26,041 nucleotides of DNA. Source: an uncultured Collinsella sp. GTDB taxonomy: Bacteria; Actinomycetota; Coriobacteriia; Coriobacteriales; Coriobacteriaceae. Shown one piece after another: positions 1 through 6,837 of the stretch. Positions within the stretch are counted from its first letter, which is position 1; the number at the start of each line of letters is the position of its first letter. The stretch covers positions 1-26,041 of the forward strand of contig CALFGH010000140.1 of NCBI GenBank assembly GCA_937958315.1, read 5' to 3'. The position numbers were made by a program, and so were the translations under genes. Below the pieces are notes generated by a model. It did no database searches, was not told the origin of the DNA, and saw only the letters and a program-made list of their open reading frames with translations.

Positions 1-501
1 CTGATCGAGGCGCTCGACCGCCCCGAGGCTCAGACCCGCTGGGAGGCCCTCGATGCCCTGACGGCGCTTGCCACCACCTGTCCCGAGCAGCTGGGCGATG
101 CCTTTGAGGGCGCCGAGACCGCACTGTTCGACGAGATTTCCTCCACGCTGCGCTATGCCGCCTTCCGCCTGCTGTGCGTGTGGGGCGCCACGAGCGTCGA
201 GCGTTCGCGCGAGGCTTGGCCCATCCTGGACGAGGCCATTCAGTGCTACCACGGCGACCTCGAGTATCGCGACATGCTCGGTTGCCTGTACGAGTTTGGC
301 CAGGGCGAGATCGACGCCGAGGTCGCCGAGAAGCTCGCGCTGCGCCTTAAGTTCGATGCCGAGAACGGCAAGGGCAGCTATCTCAAAGCCCGTTCGAGCG
401 AGATTTGCGAAATGCTTGTTAAACGCTTTGACCTTGATCTCTCCAAAAAGAAGAAGCGTGCTAGCGTTAAAAAATCTGACGACGCCGAAAACGAGGAGTA
501 A
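1..501 (+). CDS. HEAT-repeat-like hypothetical protein, 3' part
   Basis: The reading frame is open from the first base of the window and ends at TAA 499-501, so the N-terminus lies outside. The visible 166 residues are helical and acidic, with paired-helix spacing such as TRWEALDALTALA and LRYAAFRLLCVWGA that resembles HEAT/ARM-type repeats. The C-terminus is a charged tail (a KKKKR cluster followed by acidic residues). No catalytic motif is visible, so a scaffold or interaction role is only an inference. The stop lies 6 bases before the isocitrate dehydrogenase start, and the Shine-Dalgarno of that gene (GAGGAG, 493-498) sits inside this gene's last codons. The two are therefore probably co-transcribed. 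Confidence 0.7.
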   Translation: MIEALDRPEAQTRWEALDALTALATTCPEQLGDAFEGAETALFDEISSTLRYAAFRLLCVWGATSVERSREAWPILDEAIQCYHGDLEYRDMLGCLYEFGQGEIDAEVAEKLALRLKFDAENGKGSYLKARSSEICEMLVKRFDLDLSKKKKRASVKKSDDAENEE

Positions 502-507
502 CAGATT

Positions 508-1593
508 ATGGCGCACGATGTAGTCCTGATTCCCGGTGACGGTATCGGTCCCGAGATTACGCAGGCCATGCGCCGCGTGGTCGAGGCCACCGGTGTCCAG
601 ATCAATTGGAATGTCCAGGAGGCCGGTGCCGGCGTCATGGACGAGTTTGGCACGCCACTGCCCCAGCACGTGCTCGATGCGGTCGCCGAGACCAAGGTTG
701 CCATCAAGGGCCCCATCACCACGCCGGTCGGCACGGGTTTCCGCAGCGTTAACGTCGCCCTGCGCAAGCACTTCGACCTGTACGCCTGCGTGCGCCCCTG
801 CCTGTCGCAGCCGGGCGACGGCTCGCGCTTTCGCGATGTCGACCTGGTCATCGTGCGCGAGAATACCGAGGACCTCTACGCCGGCATCGAGTTCGATGAA
901 GGCGCTGCCGAGGTCGAGGAGCTCTCGCAGCTCGTTGAGCGCTCGGGCCAGAAGACCTTCGCCGCCGATTCCGCCATCTCGATCAAGCCGATCTCCATCG
1001 CCAAGAGCCGCCGTATTGTGGAGTACGCCTTTGAGTACGCCCGCCGTTGCGGCCGCAAAAAGGTGACGGCCGTACACAAGGCAAACATCATGAAAGCGAC
1101 TGACGGCCTGTTCCTGCGCGTTGCGCGCGGGGTGGCCGCCAACTATCCCGATATCGAGTTCAACGACAAGATCGTCGACGCCACCTGCATGGGCCTGGTC
1201 CAAAACCCCAACGACTTCGATGTCTTGGTGCTGCCCAACCTGTACGGCGACATCGTGAGCGACCTGTGCGCCGGCCTGGTGGGCGGCTTAGGGATGGCCC
1301 CCGGCTCCAACATCGGTGCCGACTGCGCCATCTTCGAGGCAACGCACGGCTCAGCGCCCGATATCGCTGGCCAGGATATCGCCAACCCCACGGCCGAGAT
1401 CCTTTCTGCTGCGATGATGCTCGATCACCTGGGCGAGAACGATGCGGCCAATCGTATCCGCGCTGCGGTGTCTGCCACGCTCGACGAGGGCGAGCAGGTT
1501 ACCGGTGACGTGCGTCGTGCCCAGACCGGCTCCGTCGAGGGCGCCGTGGGCACGCAGGCCTTTGCCGATGCTGTTATTGCGCACCTGGCCTAA
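508..1593 (+). CDS. icd: NAD-type isocitrate dehydrogenase (isocitrate/isopropylmalate dehydrogenase family)
   Basis: The 361-residue protein matches the decarboxylating beta-hydroxyacid dehydrogenase family across its length. It starts with the family's LIPGDGIGPEI segment. The substrate loop TGFRSVNVALRK is of the isocitrate type (Ser before VNVALR) rather than the isopropylmalate type. Active-site segments RENTEDLYAGIE, the Lys of HKANIMK and the Asp-rich NLYGDIVSD are all present. The cofactor loop reads HGSAPDIAG, with Asp where NADP enzymes carry Lys-Tyr, which points to NAD. The enzyme would make 2-oxoglutarate for glutamate synthesis in the cytoplasm. It follows the HEAT-like gene with 6 bases between and is closed by a strong terminator. 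Isopropylmalate or homoisocitrate dehydrogenase is a less likely alternative. Confidence 0.88.
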   Translation: MAHDVVLIPGDGIGPEITQAMRRVVEATGVQINWNVQEAGAGVMDEFGTPLPQHVLDAVAETKVAIKGPITTPVGTGFRSVNVALRKHFDLYACVRPCLSQPGDGSRFRDVDLVIVRENTEDLYAGIEFDEGAAEVEELSQLVERSGQKTFAADSAISIKPISIAKSRRIVEYAFEYARRCGRKKVTAVHKANIMKATDGLFLRVARGVAANYPDIEFNDKIVDATCMGLVQNPNDFDVLVLPNLYGDIVSDLCAGLVGGLGMAPGSNIGADCAIFEATHGSAPDIAGQDIANPTAEILSAAMMLDHLGENDAANRIRAAVSATLDEGEQVTGDVRRAQTGSVEGAVGTQAFADAVIAHLA

Positions 1594-1652
1594 GGTATGC
1601 ACGCTGCAAACGCCTAAATAGTACTTAAGTGTTTGCGTATAACCTAAGAATC

Positions 1653-1685
1653 AATACGCCCGGCACTCTGTCGGGCGTATTCTAT
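1653..1685 (+). terminator. Rho-independent terminator after icd
   Basis: A perfect 10-bp stem (AATACGCCCG at 1653-1662 with CGGGCGTATT at 1672-1681) encloses a 9-nt loop and is followed by a short T-rich run. It ends the icd transcription unit before the next gene. Confidence 0.85.
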
Positions 1686-1719
1686 TGAAGACTATGTTTC
1701 CTAACAAGGAGTAACCGAT

Positions 1720-2814
1720 ATGGGTCTGATTCAAAAGAAGGACGAGAAGGACGAGATTGACGGTATCCAGATCATCGAGCGCGCCGAAGGCCCCGACGGT
1801 GACGAGGACGAGAAGATCGACCTGGTCGCCGGTACGTCTGCCGAGCACATTGCTGCCGGTACGACGGCCGAGGAGGAGGACGCCCGTCTGGAGGCTCAGA
1901 TTGCCGCGGATGCCGCTGACGAGAATCTGATGCCCGAGGCCCAGGATGAGGACGACGATATCCTGGGTTCCGATGAAGACGATCGCGTATCCAAGCACAA
2001 GAAGACGATGATCGCCGCCTTTGTGGTTGCAGTCGTGATCGCTGCGGTGGTCGGTTTCTTTATTGGCAATGGCGGCTTTGGCGGCAAGGGTGTCGGCTCG
2101 GCGATCCTGACCGAGGACCAGCTCGATTCGACCGTGGCAAGCTATAGCTACAACGGCAAGAAGAGCGATATCACCGCGCGCGAGGCCATCGAGAGCCAGT
2201 ACAGCCTCGATACCGTCAAGGATAGTGATGGCAACTACACCGCTCCTTCTGCCGACGTCATCCTGTCCTACGTGCGCAACAAGATCCTGCTCGATGCTGC
2301 CGAGGACGAGGGCATTACCGTCTCTTCCAAGGAGATGAAGAAGTACGCTGAGGATTCCATCGGCACTTCGGACTACAAGACCATGGCCACGCAGTATGGC
2401 GTGTCCAAGGACCAGGCCAAGCAGATCGTCCGCCAGTCCGCGACGCTGCAGAAGCTCTACAAGAAGAAGGTGGGCGATAGCTCCGCAAGCATGCCGACCG
2501 CTCCGACCGAGCCTGCTGACGGCAACGAGGAGACCGCGAGCAAGGACTACGCCGACTACATCATCAACCTTGCCGGTGACGAGTGGGATAGCTCAAAGGG
2601 CACTTGGAAGGATGCCGACAGCACCTATGCCAAGGCCTTTGCCGATGATGCCTTTACGGCCGATAGCGCCACCTACAAGCAGGCCATGACTGCATACTAC
2701 ACTGCTTATCAGCAGTATTCCTCGCAGGCTTCGAGCGCCAGCTCCAAGTGGACCGAGTATGCTAACGGCCTCTACGCCAAGGCCAACATCAGCATCTACG
2801 GCCTGTTTGCGTAA
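1720..2814 (+). CDS. Membrane-anchored SurA-like protein of unknown role
   Basis: The 364-residue protein begins after AAGGAG (1707-1712) at a well-placed ATG. Residues 1-95 are highly acidic and have no signal peptide. A single transmembrane helix follows at about 97-116 (IAAFVVAVVIAAVVGFFIG), preceded by KHKK, so the N-terminus should be cytoplasmic and the rest exported. The external part has a segment (about 148-250) resembling the N-terminal chaperone domain of SurA/trigger-factor-like foldases: AREAIESQYSL, a helix with ILSYVRNKILLDAAEDEGI, then SSKEMKKYAED. No parvulin catalytic domain is seen after it; the C-terminus is Ser/Ala/Tyr rich. A role as an extracytoplasmic chaperone is an inference. 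The gene stands alone between two terminators. Confidence 0.75.
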   Translation: MGLIQKKDEKDEIDGIQIIERAEGPDGDEDEKIDLVAGTSAEHIAAGTTAEEEDARLEAQIAADAADENLMPEAQDEDDDILGSDEDDRVSKHKKTMIAAFVVAVVIAAVVGFFIGNGGFGGKGVGSAILTEDQLDSTVASYSYNGKKSDITAREAIESQYSLDTVKDSDGNYTAPSADVILSYVRNKILLDAAEDEGITVSSKEMKKYAEDSIGTSDYKTMATQYGVSKDQAKQIVRQSATLQKLYKKKVGDSSASMPTAPTEPADGNEETASKDYADYIINLAGDEWDSSKGTWKDADSTYAKAFADDAFTADSATYKQAMTAYYTAYQQYSSQASSASSKWTEYANGLYAKANISIYGLFA

Positions 2815-2856
2815 GGTTTGCCTGCACTACTGCGCGCTAGCCGATCTGCCTGATTT

Positions 2857-2893
2857 AGCCCGCTAGAACGGACAACGTTCTAGCGGGCTTTTT
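2857..2893 (+). terminator. Rho-independent terminator after the SurA-like gene
   Basis: AGCCCGCTAGAACG (2857-2870) pairs perfectly with CGTTCTAGCGGGCT (2876-2889) around a 5-nt loop and is followed by a T run. It is a canonical strong terminator. Confidence 0.92.
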
Positions 2894-2972
2894 GCTACCG
2901 AAACCACTGGGGTAGGCCTCGCGCCCGCGCAAGCGCTTCATCGCGCTTCCCTAATTCATCTGGGAAAACAAC

Positions 2973-2986
2973 TGCAAACGATTGCA
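2973..2986. promoter_or_regulatory. LacI/CcpA-type operator-like palindrome
   Basis: TGCAAACGATTGCA is a 14-bp near-palindrome with the central CG typical of LacI-family operators and close to the CcpA cre pattern. A related palindrome, GAAACGGTTTC, sits at 3173-3183. Both lie in the 630-bp gap upstream of the PTS operon. Catabolite control is inferred; the regulator itself is not in the window. Confidence 0.45.
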
Positions 2987-2992
2987 AGTAAC

Positions 2993-3022
2993 CGGTGAAC
3001 GGTCGAAAACTACCGTTCACCG
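2993..3022. promoter_or_regulatory. Inverted operator pair CGGTGAACGGT / ACCGTTCACCG
   Basis: CGGTGAACGGT at 2993-3003 and its exact reverse complement at 3012-3022 are separated by 8 bases. The same 11-mers, again one in each orientation, occur upstream of the lactose-family PTS gene at 18903-18989. Degenerate copies follow at 3211-3221 (CGGTAAACGGT), 3232-3242 (CCGTGAGCGGT) and 3249-3259 (ACGTTTTACCG). The pattern fits binding sites for a shared regulator. A hairpin in RNA is also possible. Confidence 0.55.
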
Positions 3023-3121
3023 ATAATCTCAAAACTGGTTCTAACTGGTATTAAGTCAAAAAGACCAATTCACATATCTTCACAATGACCTGCAATTTTT
3101 CTTCACGCTATTTTTAGCCGC

Positions 3122-3159
3122 CCTGCGTTGTTTAGACGCAGGAAAAGATCCGATCTTTT
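3122..3159. other. Two adjacent hairpins in the PTS upstream region
   Basis: CCTGCGT (3122-3128) pairs with ACGCAGG (3136-3142). Immediately after it, AAAAGATC (3143-3150) pairs with GATCTTTT (3152-3159) across one base. They lie upstream of the predicted promoter, so they could be DNA binding sites or the end of an upstream transcript. Confidence 0.4.
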
Positions 3160-3293
3160 GCCAAAACATTTCGAAACGGTTTCAAAACCGCAGGTAGAAG
3201 TGTTAACGACCGGTAAACGGTCGATTTATCACCGTGAGCGGTGCAAAAACGTTTTACCGTATGAATCAACGAAAGCGACCTCTTCTGGGGTGA

Positions 3294-3330
3294 TATAGTG
3301 ACAACAACACGTCACGTGGTTACTACCAGT
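3294..3330 (+). promoter_or_regulatory. Probable PTS promoter -10 with DasR/NagR-like operator
   Basis: TATAGT at 3294-3299 is a plausible -10 element; no good -35 is visible. Just downstream, 3317-3328 reads TGGT-TACT-ACCA, followed by GT. The TGGT-N4-ACCA layout is that of operators bound by HutC-subfamily GntR regulators of amino-sugar genes (DasR, NagR/YvoA). The identical core occurs before agaS at 7610-7621. A further half-site, ACTGGT, follows at 3340-3345, and two direct ACTGGT half-sites lie at 3034-3049. The position downstream of the -10 fits repression by roadblock. Confidence 0.6.
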
Positions 3331-3392
3331 TTAGAAACCACTGGTCTTCAAAGAACGCTTTCTAAGAAGCTTTAAGGGCGAGCGCCCGCTGG

Positions 3393-3435
3393 CTTCCGAA
3401 AATCATCGGACTCAGATTGTACACACCTTCGGAAG
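3393..3435 (+). promoter_or_regulatory. 5' UTR hairpin that pairs with the EIIA Shine-Dalgarno
   Basis: CTTCCGAA at 3393-3400 is the exact reverse complement of TTCGGAAG at 3428-3435, which overlaps the ribosome binding site GGAAGGG of the EIIA gene. A small GC hairpin (GGGC-GAGC-GCCC, 3376-3387) precedes it. Folding would hide the ribosome binding site, so translational control is possible. No known riboswitch core was recognised. Confidence 0.4.
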
Positions 3436-3445
3436 GGAAATTTGA

Positions 3446-3889
3446 ATGGTTGGCTTTATTCTTACCGGTCATGGACAGTTCGCACCCGGCCTTGCAAGCG
3501 CTATCGCTATGGTTGCCGGCGACCAGCCTGCTTTTACCGTCGTTCCTTTTGAGGGCGACCAGGCCGCATCCTACGGTGAGGATCTCCGCGCCGCTATTAC
3601 CGCCATGCGCGAGGAGTGCGATGGCGTGCTCGTCTTTACCGACCTGCTTGGCGGCACCCCGTTCAACCAGTCGATGATGATTGCCCAGGATGTCGACAAT
3701 GTCGAGGTTCTGACCGGCACTAACCTTCCCATGGTTATTGAGCTTCTGTTCCTCCGCGGCAATGCCACGCTCGCCGAGCTTGGCGAGCAGGCAGTGACCG
3801 TTGGCCAGACGGGCATCACCGCCCAGACGGTCGCTTCTGTTGCTGGTGCCGAGGAAGAGGATATCTTCGGCGACGAGGACGGCATCTAA
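3446..3889 (+). CDS. PTS mannose-family EIIA
   Basis: The 147-residue protein is a single EIIA(Man)-type domain. It opens with MVGFILTGHGQFAPGL, in which His9 is the expected phosphoryl acceptor from HPr. FTDLLGGTPFNQS (about 70-82) is the family's second conserved segment. It would relay phosphate to the EIIB encoded downstream. ATG 3446 has GGAAGGG about 9 bases upstream. The stop overlaps the next start by one base (TAATG at 3887-3891), which indicates translational coupling with yajC. It is the first gene of the PTS operon, behind the long regulatory gap. The sugar cannot be read from the sequence; the context favours an amino sugar. Confidence 0.9.
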   Translation: MVGFILTGHGQFAPGLASAIAMVAGDQPAFTVVPFEGDQAASYGEDLRAAITAMREECDGVLVFTDLLGGTPFNQSMMIAQDVDNVEVLTGTNLPMVIELLFLRGNATLAELGEQAVTVGQTGITAQTVASVAGAEEEDIFGDEDGI

Positions 3890-4170
3890 TGGCCGATTTC
3901 GGAGCCAGCGTCTTGAGCTCCTCGGTCGCCCTTTTAGGCCTGCTTGTCATCATGGGCTTGATTTACACCATCTGGTCGCAAATCAACATGAAGAAGAAGC
4001 AGAAGTACTTCAAGGAGCTGCACACCGAGCTCAAGCCGGGTCAGGAGGTTCTTTTCGCCGGCGGTATCTACGGAACCGTAAAAGGCATCGAAGGCGAAAA
4101 GGTCCAGATCAAAGTCCGATCCGGAGCCGTCGTAGATGTTTCGCGTTACGCGATTCAGGAGATCAAGTAA
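3889..4170 (+). CDS. yajC: YajC-family membrane protein within the PTS operon
   Basis: The 93-residue protein has an N-terminal transmembrane helix (about residues 9-29, SSSVALLGLLVIMGLIYTIW). It is followed by the basic NMKKKQKYFKELH stretch and the compact domain characteristic of YajC (LKPGQEVLFAGGIYGTVKGI, then VQIKVRSGAVVDVSR). YajC normally accompanies SecDF in protein export. Here it lies between PTS EIIA and EIIB, overlapping EIIA by one base. YajC-like genes are known inside mannose-family PTS loci for glycosaminoglycan-derived sugars, such as the pneumococcal hyaluronate locus. A role in assembly or stability of the PTS membrane complex is inferred. Confidence 0.85.
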   Translation: MADFGASVLSSSVALLGLLVIMGLIYTIWSQINMKKKQKYFKELHTELKPGQEVLFAGGIYGTVKGIEGEKVQIKVRSGAVVDVSRYAIQEIK

Positions 4171-4206
4171 CTGTCGTCAGCAAATATCGAAAGGAAGCTG
4201 ATCAAC

Positions 4207-4689
4207 ATGGCAGAACCCAACATTCTTCTTACCCGCATCGATAACCGACTGGTTCATGGTCAGGTTGCCACCCAGTGGAACTCCACTCTGGGCTCCAACC
4301 TAATCCTCGTCGCCAACGACGACGTGGCGTCCAACACCATGCGCCAGAACCTCATGAAGATGGCCGCTCCCGCCGGCGTCGCTACGCGTTTCTTCTCCCT
4401 GCAGAAGACCATCGACGTCATTGGCAAGGCGAGCCCGCGCCAGAAGATCTTCATCGTGGCCGAAACACCGGAAGACGTGCTTACGCTCGTCAAGGGCGGT
4501 GTGCCTATAAAGAAGGTAAACATCGGCAACATGCACATGTCGGAAGGAAAGCGCCAAGTCGCCACCTCCGTCGCAGTTAACGACGAGGATGTCGCTGCGT
4601 TTAAAGAGCTGCAGGAATTGGGGGTGGAGTTGGAGATCAGGCGCGTTCCGAGCACGCCTGTTGAGGACACGAGCAAGCTCTTCTCGTAA
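4207..4689 (+). CDS. PTS mannose/sorbose-family EIIB
   Basis: The 160-residue protein is a complete EIIB of the mannose family (AgaB/AgaV type). The signature LLTRIDNRLVHGQV carries the phosphorylatable His17, and KRQVATSVAVNDEDVAAFKE is the usual C-terminal part. It receives phosphate from EIIA and passes it to the incoming sugar. GAAAGGAAG upstream of ATG 4207 is a good ribosome binding site. It follows yajC by 36 bases and precedes EIIC by 90 bases that contain two hairpins. A paralogue of identical length at 14001-14483 is about half identical but lacks this histidine. Confidence 0.92.
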   Translation: MAEPNILLTRIDNRLVHGQVATQWNSTLGSNLILVANDDVASNTMRQNLMKMAAPAGVATRFFSLQKTIDVIGKASPRQKIFIVAETPEDVLTLVKGGVPIKKVNIGNMHMSEGKRQVATSVAVNDEDVAAFKELQELGVELEIRRVPSTPVEDTSKLFS

Positions 4690-4706
4690 TCCTCGTGATC
4701 CACGTT

Positions 4707-4755
4707 GTCAGGAGTGAAACCCTGACGTTCTGTACGTGATATCCAAAGTGCGTAC
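4707..4755 (+). other. Two intercistronic hairpins between EIIB and EIIC
   Basis: GTCAGG (4707-4712) pairs with CCTGAC (4721-4726), and GTACG (4732-4736) pairs with CGTAC (4751-4755). Neither has a T run, so they are not terminators. RNA processing or differential expression of the soluble and membrane components is possible. Confidence 0.35.
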
Positions 4756-4779
4756 ATTCATTTTGAAAGGAGGAGCAAG

Positions 4780-5580
4780 ATGGAATACTCGATCATCCAG
4801 ATCGCTCTGGTCTTCGTTGTTACGTTCATCGCGGCAATCGACCAGTTTGATTTCCTCGAGTCTCTCTATCAGCCCATCGTCACCGGCGCCGTCATCGGTC
4901 TTATCCTTGGCGACCTCAACACCGGTCTTCTCGTGGGTGGTACCTATCAGCTCATGACGATCGGCAACATGCCGATCGGAGGCGCTCAGCCGCCTAACGC
5001 CGTCATCGGCGGCATCATGGCAGCCATTCTCGCTATCGCCACGGGCCTCGAGCCCAACGCGGCAGTCGGCCTCGCTATTCCGTTCGCTCTGCTTGGCCAG
5101 CTTGGCGTTACCCTGGTCTTCACGCTTATGTCCCCGCTTATGTCCACGGCCGATAACATGGCTCACAACGCGGACACCAAGGGCATCGAGCGCCTGAACT
5201 ACTTCGCCATGGCTCTGCTCGGCCTGATCTTCGCTGTCGTCGTCACCCTGTTCTTCATCGCTGGCGCTACCATTGGTCAGACCATCGCTTCCGCCATCCC
5301 GACTTGGCTGCAGACCGGTCTGTCCGCTGCAGGCGGCATGATGCGCTTCGTCGGCTTCGCCGTCCTGCTCAAGGTTATGATGAACCGCGATATGTGGGGC
5401 TTCTTCCTCATGGGCTTTGGCCTCGCGCTCATCACCGTTGCCAACGATTCGCTGGCAACCCCTGCTCTGCTCATCCTCGCTCTCATCGGCTTCGGCATCG
5501 CTTTCTGGGACTTCCAGCAGCAGACCGAGCTGAAGGGTGCAGCTGTTTCTGACGGAGGTGACTTCGAAGATGGCATCTAA
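4780..5580 (+). CDS. PTS mannose-family EIIC
   Basis: The 266-residue integral membrane protein is the EIIC(Man) permease subunit. It has several hydrophobic helices and the conserved glycine-rich core ILGDLNTGLLVGGTYQLM and GAQPPNAVIGG. Its length is normal for AgaC/ManY. AAAGGAGGAGCAAG before ATG 4780 is one of the strongest ribosome binding sites in the window. Its 3' end overlaps the EIID start by 11 bases, as expected for subunits that form one membrane complex. The hydrophilic C-terminal tail (from about residue 245) is acidic. Confidence 0.92.
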   Translation: MEYSIIQIALVFVVTFIAAIDQFDFLESLYQPIVTGAVIGLILGDLNTGLLVGGTYQLMTIGNMPIGGAQPPNAVIGGIMAAILAIATGLEPNAAVGLAIPFALLGQLGVTLVFTLMSPLMSTADNMAHNADTKGIERLNYFAMALLGLIFAVVVTLFFIAGATIGQTIASAIPTWLQTGLSAAGGMMRFVGFAVLLKVMMNRDMWGFFLMGFGLALITVANDSLATPALLILALIGFGIAFWDFQQQTELKGAAVSDGGDFEDGI

Positions 5581-6652
5581 TGAGTATGTGATCCCGGAGC
5601 ACTACGAGGATCTCACTCCTGCTCCGCAGCTCGACCAGAAGACCCTCAACAAGATGGCTTGGCGCTCCTGCTTCCTGCAGGCCTCGTTCAACTACGAGCG
5701 TATGCAGGCCGCTGGCTGGCTCTACTCCATCATCCCCGGTCTGGAGAAGATCCACACCAACAAGAACGACCTCGCGGCTTCCATGAGCCACAACCTGGAG
5801 TTCTTCAACACCCACCCGTTCCTCGTCACCTTTGTTATGGGCATCGTGCTTTCGCTCGAGCAGAACAAGGTTGACATCCCCACGATCCGCGCCGTCCGCG
5901 TCGCCGCAATGGGCCCGCTCGGTGGTATCGGTGACGCCCTGTTCTGGCTGACGCTCGTGCCTATCACGGCCGGCATCACCTCCAACATGGCCATCAACGG
6001 CAACGCCGCTGCGCCGATCATCTTCCTGGTGATCTTCAACGCCGTTCAGTTCGCTCTGCGCTTCTGGCTCATGAACTGGTCCTACAAGCTTGGCACCAGC
6101 GCTATTGACGCTCTGACCGCCAACATGCAGGCCTTCACGCGTGCCGCTTCCATCATGGGCGTCTTCGTCGTCGGTTGCCTGGTCGTCACCATGGGTGGCA
6201 CCCAGATCAACCTCCAGATCCCCAACGGCACCACCCGCGGCCTCTCCGCTACTACCGTGATTGTCTCCGAGAAGGAGGCCGAGAACTTCACCGGTATGGA
6301 GGGCATCGATACCGAGACCGCTGAGGCCGGTACCATCGCCATGACCGATAAGGACGGCAACGCCCTTACCGCTTCCGATGCCGACGGCAACGCTGTCGAG
6401 TGCGGCGTCACCGATCTGGGCAACGGCATGGAGTCCGTGACCTACGGCACCGTTACCGAGGATCCGGTCAACTTCTCTGTTGCCGACACCCTCAACACCA
6501 TCGTCCCGAAGCTCGTCCCGCTTATGCTTACGCTGCTGCTTTACTACATGTTCGCTAAGCACAGCTGGACCCCGACCAAGGGCATTCTCCTGCTCTTCGT
6601 CCTTGGCATCCTGGGCGCTGGCCCGCTTGGTCTCTGGCCGAGCATCTGGTAA
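5570..6652 (+). CDS. PTS mannose-family EIID with an extra loop
   Basis: The 360-residue protein is the EIID(Man) subunit. The N-terminal half carries the conserved cytoplasmic segment (LNKMAWRSCFLQASFNYERM, IPGLEKI) and AAMGPLGGIGDALFW. The C-terminus has LVPLMLTLLLYYMF and GILGAGPLG. ATG 5570 is chosen over an upstream in-frame ATG at 5537 because GGAGGTG (5554-5560) is correctly spaced from it and the protein then starts as in relatives. Family members are usually about 260-300 residues. Here residues about 226-302 are an insertion rich in Thr, Gly, Asp and Glu between two membrane helices. It is the last gene of the operon and is followed by a terminator. Confidence 0.9.
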   Translation: MASNEYVIPEHYEDLTPAPQLDQKTLNKMAWRSCFLQASFNYERMQAAGWLYSIIPGLEKIHTNKNDLAASMSHNLEFFNTHPFLVTFVMGIVLSLEQNKVDIPTIRAVRVAAMGPLGGIGDALFWLTLVPITAGITSNMAINGNAAAPIIFLVIFNAVQFALRFWLMNWSYKLGTSAIDALTANMQAFTRAASIMGVFVVGCLVVTMGGTQINLQIPNGTTRGLSATTVIVSEKEAENFTGMEGIDTETAEAGTIAMTDKDGNALTASDADGNAVECGVTDLGNGMESVTYGTVTEDPVNFSVADTLNTIVPKLVPLMLTLLLYYMFAKHSWTPTKGILLLFVLGILGAGPLGLWPSIW

Positions 6653-6718
6653 GGCTCTAGCTTGAGGGGTGTGTCCCTACGCGGCTCACACCCCGACCCC
6701 TTAAGCCATGTGTATGTT

Positions 6719-6754
6719 AAAAGCCGCGTGCTCGAAAGAGCGCGCGGCTTTTGT
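6719..6754 (+). terminator. Rho-independent terminator of the PTS operon
   Basis: AAAAGCCGCG and GCTC pair with GAGC and CGCGGCTTTT around a GAAA tetraloop (6734-6737), followed by T-rich sequence. A weaker hairpin, GGGGTGTG/CACACCCC, lies just upstream at 6666-6694. Confidence 0.9.
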
Positions 6755-6758
6755 TTTC

Positions 6759-6799
6759 TTAATGATTCGGGTGTGGCAGACAGATAATGCATAACACCC
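6759..6799 (+). promoter_or_regulatory. Possible promoter of the GntR regulator gene
   Basis: GATAAT at 6783-6788 could be a -10, with weak TTAATG at 6759-6764 as -35. It is bracketed by inverted arms GGGTGT (6769-6774) and ACACCC (6794-6799), which could be an operator. No TGGT-N4-ACCA site is seen here. Confidence 0.3.
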
Positions 6800-6837
6800 T
6801 AGGTAGTTAGCCGAATTCGAGCAAAAGGGAGGATAGG

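Noticed and set aside
5483..6562. 359-aa minus-strand ORF
   Set aside because: It lies antisense to the EIIC/EIID genes and has a low-complexity Gly/His/Asp composition.
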